Source: Mycolicibacterium iranicum
Lineage (GTDB): Bacteria > Actinomycetota > Actinomycetes > Mycobacteriales > Mycobacteriaceae
Assembly (NCBI RefSeq): GCF_014190915.1
Contig: NZ_JACHVU010000005.1
Coordinates: 248,001 to 312,000 of the forward strand
DNA: 64,000 nucleotides
Reading direction: 5' to 3'
Shown here: piece by piece, positions 58,878-64,000 of the stretch
Position numbering within the stretch: the first letter of the stretch is position 1
Layout of the letters: each line of letters begins with the position of its first letter
Made by a program: the position numbers and the translations under genes
The notes under the pieces: model-generated
Seen by the model: the letters and a program-made list of their open reading frames with translations, nothing else
Database searches by the model: none
Told to the model about the DNA's origin: nothing

Positions 58878-59061
58878 GAGTGGGCGTCCTCCGGCGGTGT
58901 GAGGCGGTGGTACTGCGCGTCGCGGCAATGGCCGCAACGGGTCAAGGGACCGTACAACACCGACGCCGGCCACGTGCCTCCGCCACCGAACGGCGGGTTA
59001 TGACGACGCCTACCGGGAACACGCTGCACAGGTCGGCAGCAGCAGAGGAGAGTGACAGCTC

Positions 59062-60387
59062 ATGACGGATCACGACACCCCGGGGGACGAGCGGGAGAAA
59101 TTCATCGTCGAGACGCTGCTGGACGCCTTCTCCGACCTGATGGCGGCCGACCCGAACGCGTTCCGCACCAAGTTCCGGAAGATGGCGGCAGACCCGTTCG
59201 CGTTCTACCGCGGAAGCGCCTGTCTGTTCTATGCCGACGTCGCTCAGCGCGAAGACCGGTGGGCCGACGATCGCACCAGCCGGGTCTGGATCCAGGGCGA
59301 CCTGCATGCAGAGAATTTCGGAACGTACATGGACGGCGCTGGGGTGTTGATCTTCGACGTGAACGACTTCGACGAGGCGTTCGTCGGACACTTCACCTGG
59401 GATCTGCAGCGCTTCGCGGCCAGCGTCGCGTTGATGTTCTGGCAGAAAGCGCTGTCGGACAGAGAGATCAGCGACCTGATCGCCACCTTTACCCGCGCGT
59501 ATCTTCGACAGGTGCGGTGGTTCGTCGAGGTCGACGACGATGCGTCGTTCTCTCTGAATCTGCGCACTGCCCGGGGCGCGGTGCTGTCGGCGCTGCAGTC
59601 GGCGAGACTGTCCACCCGGGCCGAGATGCTGGACCGCATCACCGTGGTCGACGAGTGCGATCGCCGCTTCCGCGAAACCGCAGGCGTGGGGCGACTCGAC
59701 GACACCGACCGCGCCACCGTCGAGGACGCGTTCGGGCGCTATCTCGACACCATCCCTGAGGCACAACAATTCCGGGGCATCGCCTACGACGTGAAGGACG
59801 TGATCACCAAGACGGGCTTCGGTATCGGCAGCGCCGGATTGCCGTCCTACACCGTGTTGATCGAGGGCTTCAACCAGGCTCTCGACAACGACATCGTCCT
59901 GTCGATGAAGCAGGGCAATGTGCCCGCTCCGAGCCGGGTGGTCCACGACAAAGAGGTGCACGAGTACTTCGAGCATCAGGGGCATCGCACCGCGGTGTCG
60001 CAGCGCGCGCTGCAGGCCCACGCCGATCCTCTGCTCGGGTACACCGAGATCGACGGCGTGGGCTTCGTGGTCAGCGAATTGTCGCCCTACGAGGCCGATC
60101 TGGACTGGGATGAGCTCACCGAGCCCGACGAGCTCACCACGGTGATCGAACAGCTCGGCCAGGCCGTGGCCAAGGTGCACTGTGTGAGCGACTCCGACAG
60201 CGATCAGTCCCTGGTCGCATTTCAGACCGAGGAGGCGATCGTGGGTGCGATCGGAGACGCGGAGGACGACTTCGTCGACGACATCGTCGCGTTCGGCCTC
60301 GAATACGCCAAGACCGTCCGCGACGATCACCGGCACTTCGTCGAGGCGTTCCGCGAGGGGCGCATACCCGGTGTGACCGCGACGTGA
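59062..60387 (+). CDS. DUF2252 protein (kinase-like fold)
   Basis: 441 aa. Family blocks: MAADPFAFYRGSACLFYADV, RVWIQGDLHAENFGTYMDGAGVLIFDVNDFDEAFVGHFTWDLQRFAAS (G-D-x-H-x-x-N and the D-x-N-D-F metal-loop pattern of kinase-like folds), and the C-terminal DDHRHFVEAFREG. DUF2252 proteins resemble aminoglycoside-phosphotransferase-type folds; the substrate is unknown to me. GAGGAG 11 bases upstream of the ATG. Convergent with the ANTAR gene, 6 bp apart. Confidence 0.88.
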   Translation: MTDHDTPGDEREKFIVETLLDAFSDLMAADPNAFRTKFRKMAADPFAFYRGSACLFYADVAQREDRWADDRTSRVWIQGDLHAENFGTYMDGAGVLIFDVNDFDEAFVGHFTWDLQRFAASVALMFWQKALSDREISDLIATFTRAYLRQVRWFVEVDDDASFSLNLRTARGAVLSALQSARLSTRAEMLDRITVVDECDRRFRETAGVGRLDDTDRATVEDAFGRYLDTIPEAQQFRGIAYDVKDVITKTGFGIGSAGLPSYTVLIEGFNQALDNDIVLSMKQGNVPAPSRVVHDKEVHEYFEHQGHRTAVSQRALQAHADPLLGYTEIDGVGFVVSELSPYEADLDWDELTEPDELTTVIEQLGQAVAKVHCVSDSDSDQSLVAFQTEEAIVGAIGDAEDDFVDDIVAFGLEYAKTVRDDHRHFVEAFREGRIPGVTAT

Positions 60388-60393
60388 GTGACG

Positions 60394-61080
60394 TCAGGTA
60401 CCGCGCGTGTCGACGATCCGTTGGGCGATGTCGACGATCTTGACGTTGCCCGACTGCGAAAGCTCTCGCATCAATTCGAACGCCCGCACGGCGTCGACGT
60501 TGAAGCGTTCCATGATGATGCCCTTGGCCTGGCCGATGAGGTCCCTACTGCTGAGGGCGCTCTCAAGTTGTTCGCCCTGGCGATTGGCGACGATCGCCGC
60601 TGCCGCATGTGCGGCGAGAACGGAGCCGATGGCCTCGGACTCGGCATCGAAGGCATGGGCGCGAGTGGAGAAGGCGTTCAGTGCACCCGCGGTCCGCTCC
60701 GCGGTGAACAGCTTGAAGGACAACGAACTTCGGACACCGAGTTCGGTCACCTTCGGCGTATAGGCCGGCCACCGGTCCGCCGTTGTGAAGTCGTCGACCC
60801 GCACTATGTGTTCGTCGACGGTGGCGTCGAGGCACGGGCCCTGGCCGGTGTCGATCTGGATCTGATCGAGCTGATGCATCAAGTCGTCGGTCGGACCGAG
60901 GCTTTCGTGCGTCCTGTTGGCGCCCACGAGCAGCACGCCCGCCAGTTCGGCGCCCGGAACGAGCTCCAGCACGCTCCCGGTCACACTGTGAAGTATCCCG
61001 TCGAGCGACTTCGGCACTGCCAGCTCCTGAGCCAGCTCGGCCATGCGGCCGGCCAGGCCGAGGCCGTCGTCGTTCGTCAT
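60394..61080 (-). CDS. GAF-ANTAR regulator
   Basis: 228 aa. GAF domain at ~20-165 (ELVPGAELAGVLLVG, DLMHQLDQIQIDTGQGPCLDATVDEHIVRVDDFTTADRWPAYTPKVTELGVRSSLSFKLFT), then a C-terminal ANTAR domain (~170-225, QLESALSSRDLIGQAKGIIMERFNVDAVRAFELMRELSQSGNVKIVDIAQRIV). ANTAR proteins bind paired hexaloop RNA hairpins and prevent termination, so this is a post-transcriptional regulator with a small-molecule or redox sensor. The mRNA targets are not visible here. Confidence 0.93.
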   Translation of the reverse strand: MTNDDGLGLAGRMAELAQELAVPKSLDGILHSVTGSVLELVPGAELAGVLLVGANRTHESLGPTDDLMHQLDQIQIDTGQGPCLDATVDEHIVRVDDFTTADRWPAYTPKVTELGVRSSLSFKLFTAERTAGALNAFSTRAHAFDAESEAIGSVLAAHAAAAIVANRQGEQLESALSSRDLIGQAKGIIMERFNVDAVRAFELMRELSQSGNVKIVDIAQRIVDTRGT

Positions 61081-61304
61081 GGGCCCACCTTCGCACAGCG
61101 GTCGGCTTTTCCCTAGGAGTCAGCGACAGCTCTTGTCCGAGCTGAGAGTCGAGATCTACGTCCGGGGGGCGGTGCAGACTAGGAGTGCTGGCTTCTGAAC
61201 ACCCGGCCGCGCTAGCCCTACACCTCGGGCGGGGACTCACGCGGCCTATGCGTCCTCCACCCTGATGGCGTCGTTACCACTCGTAGCCACGAGCTAAACG
61301 ACTT

Positions 61305-61326
61305 CCGCTCCGTTTCTTCGGAGCGG
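61305..61326 (-). terminator. Hairpin downstream of the ZIP-like gene
   Basis: CCGCTCCG-TTTCTT-CGGAGCGG, 8-bp stem, 10 bp beyond the ZIP-like stop codon. There is no clean T-tract after it, so termination strength is uncertain. Nothing else was recognised in the 61081-61304 gap that follows the ANTAR start. Confidence 0.5.
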
Positions 61327-61335
61327 GTCCCGGTG

Positions 61336-62067
61336 TCACGCCGCGAGGATGAAGGACAGGAAGAAGCCCGCTGCGGTCGCGAACGAGTTGACGGGACGGC
61401 CGTGCTCGAAAGCCTCGGGCATCAAGGTGTCGGCCAGCGACGCCAACACCGCCCCACCCGCGAAGGCGAGGGCGACCGCAAGGACCGGGTCGCTGAGTTC
61501 CCCTGCGGTGACGCGGCCGACCACGACGGCGGCGGCCAGCAGGACGGCACAGGCAAGCCAGACCCCGATCACCGCGCGTGCGCCCATCCCGGACTTGCGC
61601 ATGGACATGGCTCCGACGAGGGATTCGGGAAGGTTGGAGAAGAAGATGGCGACGAGCAGCGACAGCGACGCGCCTCCGACCAGGGAGACACCCAGCGCGA
61701 GGTTCTCGGGCACGCCGTCGAGGGTCACCGCCGCCAGGAGCGCCAAGCCGACTCCGCGCCGGGCGCCCTCGGCGACCACCTCGCGTTGCTCGGGTCCCGA
61801 GTGCCCGCTGACGTAGCGGTCGAGCAGGCTGTCGGCGATGACGAAGGCCGCCGCCCCGGCCAGCAGGCCGAGGCCGGAATGCAGGGCCCCGCCCAGGTGA
61901 AACGACTCTTCGAACAGCTCGAAGGCCAGCGCCGAGATGAGGGCGCCGCTGGCGAACGCCAACAGGACACCGGTGACCTTCTTGGGCATGTCCCAGCGGG
62001 CGCCGATGGCGGCGCCGATGATCAATGCACTCGAGGCGGCAAGGCCGAACAGAACGGCGGTCAGCAT
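61336..62067 (-). CDS. ZIP-like metal transporter
   Basis: 243 aa, eight membrane helices. The TM4-TM5 metal motif is altered: TLDGVPENLALGVSLVG where ZIPs have H-x-x-P-E-G/N-x-A, and SNLPESLVG in place of H-x-x-P-E; the histidines are D and N. HLGGALHSG before TM3 adds two histidines. A divalent cation carrier is likely but specificity may differ. GGAG five bases before ATG 62067. Upstream lies a weak SigF-like promoter. Confidence 0.85.
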   Translation of the reverse strand: MLTAVLFGLAASSALIIGAAIGARWDMPKKVTGVLLAFASGALISALAFELFEESFHLGGALHSGLGLLAGAAAFVIADSLLDRYVSGHSGPEQREVVAEGARRGVGLALLAAVTLDGVPENLALGVSLVGGASLSLLVAIFFSNLPESLVGAMSMRKSGMGARAVIGVWLACAVLLAAAVVVGRVTAGELSDPVLAVALAFAGGAVLASLADTLMPEAFEHGRPVNSFATAAGFFLSFILAA

Positions 62068-62123
62068 CAGCACTCCATCCAGTCGCGGCGACGTTCAGGA
62101 ACTGTGGTTCGTCAGCTTCAGAT

Positions 62124-62147
62124 ATACCGCTGATCCGGGGCGGAAAC
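62124..62147 (-). promoter_or_regulatory. Weak SigF-like promoter of the ZIP-like gene
   Basis: Read on the minus strand: GTTT, 14 bases, then CGGTAT, about 50 bp before the gene. The SigF consensus is GTTT-N15-17-GGGTAT, so it has one base too few in the spacer and one mismatch. The rest of 62068-62378 shows no gene. Confidence 0.35.
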
Positions 62148-62378
62148 AGCGCCTTTGGCAACCTCCGGTGCATATTCGGGTCGCCGGTGTCGACGAACTC
62201 GGCGGCTCAGGACGTCGGTAGGGGAGCACCGGAGTATCAAGCTCTCCCGTGACCCTGCGTGGGATGTGCTCACGGCGACGAAGTCGGCCAGACGAAATAC
62301 GCAGGGCTAAAGGAATTCTCGCAGCAGGGCGCATGCAGGGACCCCCGGCGGTGGGTAAACGCGATTTCTCGTCGACCG

Positions 62379-63206
62379 CTATGCGGCGTCGTGACGCCGT
62401 CTGCGCCGCAGGACAGGCGCGGCGCCGGCGATACGGGCGGTGGGCTCGCCTGCCTGATTGCGCAGCTTGGCCAGCGCAGAGGACAGCAGACGCGAGATGT
62501 GCATCTGAGAACAACCGATTCGTTCGGCGATCTCGGTCTGGGTCATCTCTTCGAAGAACCGCATCCGCAGGATCGCCTGCTCGCGTGCGGGCAAGCTCGT
62601 GATGAGCGGACGGATGGTCTCGACGTCGAGCACCTTGTCCAGACGGGAGTCGCGCTGGCCGAGCGTTTCTCTGATGGCCAGGAATTCTCCGCTCTGGCCC
62701 TGCCCGGCATCGGTGGAGACGGTGGCGTAGTTGCTGCTGGCTATCGTCGCCTGGATCAACTCTTCGCGGTCGATGCCCAGATGAAGTGCCATCTCGCTCG
62801 GCGTGGGTGCTCGACCCAGACGCTGGCTGAGTTCTGACCGCGCATCTTTGAGCTGGTTGTTGAGTTCTTTGAGGCGCCGCGGCACCTTGACCGCCCACCC
62901 GCAGTCACGGAAGTAACGCCGTACCTCGCCCATCATGGTCGGTATCGCGAATGCCAGAAACTCCGAACCGTTGTCCGGGTCGAAGCGTTTCACCGCCTGG
63001 ACGAGCCCCACGCTGGCCACCTGGAAGAGGTCCTCGTGGGACTGACCGCGTCCGCGGAAGCGTCGCGCAATGTGGCTGGCCAAGGGCAACGTGAGATCGA
63101 TGATGGCAGCGTGGGCGCGCCGATACTGCGCAGAATCGGGATCGAACGTTCTCAGTTCCCGGACCATCGCGGTGACGGCCGCGTAATCGTCGCTTCGTTC
63201 AGACAT
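62379..63206 (-). CDS. SigF-like (group 3, SigB/F/G-type) sigma factor
   Basis: 275 aa. Region 2 is RRFRGRGQSHEDLFQVASVGLVQAVKRFDPDNGSEFLAFAIPTMMGEVRRYFRD, region 3 VKVPRRLKELNNQLKDARSELSQRLGRAPTPSEMALHLGI, region 4 LPAREQAILRMRFFEEMTQTEIAERIGCSQMHISRLLSSALAKLR. Similar to mycobacterial SigF, but no anti-sigma (RsbW-like) gene is adjacent, so it is an additional SigF-like copy or one with a remote partner. Start ATG 63206: an upstream in-frame ATG at 63281 coincides with the -10 of its own promoter and cannot be used from that transcript. C-terminal tail LRRRRRHDAA is basic. Confidence 0.92.
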   Translation of the reverse strand: MSERSDDYAAVTAMVRELRTFDPDSAQYRRAHAAIIDLTLPLASHIARRFRGRGQSHEDLFQVASVGLVQAVKRFDPDNGSEFLAFAIPTMMGEVRRYFRDCGWAVKVPRRLKELNNQLKDARSELSQRLGRAPTPSEMALHLGIDREELIQATIASSNYATVSTDAGQGQSGEFLAIRETLGQRDSRLDKVLDVETIRPLITSLPAREQAILRMRFFEEMTQTEIAERIGCSQMHISRLLSSALAKLRNQAGEPTARIAGAAPVLRRRRRHDAA

Positions 63207-63270
63207 GTGATCCGCTGCTTTCGCTAGGTAGTCCCTGTGCGGCTCGCGCTTCTGAACCCTGTGCACGGCG

Positions 63271-63295
63271 ATACCCGCCATAAGCGGGTTGAAAC
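63271..63295 (-). promoter_or_regulatory. SigF-type promoter of the SigF-like gene
   Basis: Read on the minus strand: GTTT (63295-63292), 15 bases, GGGTAT (63276-63271). This is an exact fit to the mycobacterial SigF consensus GTTT-N15-GGGTAT. It lies 65 bp before the ATG used for the sigma gene, so the gene is probably controlled by SigF or by its own product. Confidence 0.8.
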
Positions 63296-63351
63296 CGCGC
63301 CGACCCGAAACTGGCGTCGCGTCGCAGCGGATGTACCGGTATCCCAGAGAC

Positions 63352-63918
63352 CTAGCGCAGAGCTGCAGAGATGAAGTCCCGCGCCCGATCGAGCATCGAG
63401 GCGAACGGGCCCACCGCGAAGTTGCGGGTCGCGGTCTCCACGCCGGGGTGAGGGCGGGTCGGGGCGATCGCCTGCGCCGCCTGGACGGCGGTGACCATGC
63501 GCTTGAGGTCGCCGGCGCTGAGATCGCGCTGCAGCCTGTTGAATTCTTCGCTCTCCTCCCGCTCGGCGTGATCGATGACCATCGTCTTGAGCAGGATCAC
63601 GCCGTCGAGGAATTCCTTGGAGTCGATGTCCATCTTCTCCAGCGCGGACAGCTGCTCTTTCGCATCATGTTCTTCCTGCAGGCGGACGTCGACGATCTGA
63701 TCGCCGCCGTCGATGTCCTGACGTGCGCGCGGATGAACGACCATCTCCTCGGCCGTCTCATGCACGGCAAGCAGCTGCCGCAATTCGACGAACGCCTGTT
63801 CCCGCGCCTTCGATCCGGACGCGTAGACGACGTCGTCGAACATGTCCTTGATCAGATTGTGCTGACCACGAAGGAATTCGACCACGTCATCGGTCGACTG
63901 CACGAACGTTTCCACCAC
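63352..63918 (-). CDS. Hemerythrin HHE domain protein
   Basis: 188 aa. Four-helix diiron HHE domain: FLRGQHNLIKDMFDDVVYASG, ELRQLLAVHETAEEMVVHP, RLQEEHDAKEQLSALEKMD, ILLKTMVIDHAEREESEEFNRLQRDL supply the histidines and acidic ligands. The last ~35 residues are a separate amphipathic tail. Starts at GTG 63918 with GAGG six bases before. Upstream promoter lies at or beyond the right window edge. Proteins of this type respond to oxidative stress or nitric oxide. Confidence 0.9.
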   Translation of the reverse strand: MVETFVQSTDDVVEFLRGQHNLIKDMFDDVVYASGSKAREQAFVELRQLLAVHETAEEMVVHPRARQDIDGGDQIVDVRLQEEHDAKEQLSALEKMDIDSKEFLDGVILLKTMVIDHAEREESEEFNRLQRDLSAGDLKRMVTAVQAAQAIAPTRPHPGVETATRNFAVGPFASMLDRARDFISAALR

Positions 63919-64000
63919 GGCACACCTCTGGGTCTCTGTTGATCGTTTCGAGCTGCTGTGAATCTGTGCCGCACCGGGTGCTGCACTCGACCGGAGGATT

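Noticed and set aside
63207..63281. Longer N-terminus for the SigF-like gene
   Set aside because: The upstream ATG overlaps the -10 of the SigF-type promoter, so it would not be on that transcript; family similarity starts later.

Overview
The window is high-GC actinobacterial chromosome, most likely from a fast-growing Mycolicibacterium-type mycobacterium. The left 20 kb keeps the gene order of the M. tuberculosis Rv3202c-Rv3193c block (adnA, adnB, Rv3200c-type channel, nudC, mycoredoxin, uvrD2, whiB7, Rv3197, Rv3196, Rv3195, Rv3194c, Rv3193c homologues). An M. smegmatis-type arr and a SigF-type promoter occur at the right end.

Left core (1-19.8 kb): DNA-end processing (AdnAB), a second helicase (UvrD2), redox and nucleotide upkeep (NudC, mycoredoxin) and the antibiotic-response regulator WhiB7 with its leader uORF and terminator. 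Two additions stand out against the M. tuberculosis order as I recall it: a DoxX-like gene after adnB, and a divergent map/XRE pair with two palindromic operators after nudC. A 96-bp block of three 32-bp tandem repeats joins the channel gene to nudC.

19.8-30 kb: a SARP-type ATPase regulator directly behind the UPF0182 gene; a flavin oxidase flanked by two REP-like hairpins; initiator tRNA-Met; and a TetR-controlled operon of membrane hydroxylase, P450 and 14-TM exporter with a clear inverted-repeat operator.

30-43 kb: an accessory region with two large LuxR regulators, a metallo-beta-lactamase-fold hydrolase, an ECF sigma factor without an adjacent anti-sigma gene, NAD-binding enzymes and a cupin. 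A convergent operon encodes a DyP-type peroxidase, a SnoaL-like protein and two unrecognised proteins. Two of the unrecognised proteins in the region are paralogous and flank the second LuxR gene. I cannot assign this set to a known pathway; it is one of the two best candidates for something undescribed.

43-54.4 kb: two small secreted proteins (Gly-rich; hemophore-like), then a tight five-gene operon: flavin halogenase-like enzyme, single-module KS-AT-DH-KR-ACP polyketide synthase, two-gene ABC exporter and a Kef-type antiporter. It looks like a small self-contained polyketide pathway, and is the second candidate.

54.4-64 kb: a run of mostly single genes with stress or housekeeping flavour: ThrE-like exporter, VOC protein, Tat-secreted DUF1906 protein, PPOX flavoprotein, Arr rifamycin ADP-ribosyltransferase with a strong leader hairpin, small cupin, DUF2252, GAF-ANTAR, ZIP-like transporter, a SigF-like sigma factor with its own SigF-type promoter, and a hemerythrin-like protein. 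No CRISPR array, transposase, integrase or rRNA was seen. Gene names rest on motif recognition and memory of family sequences, not on database searches.
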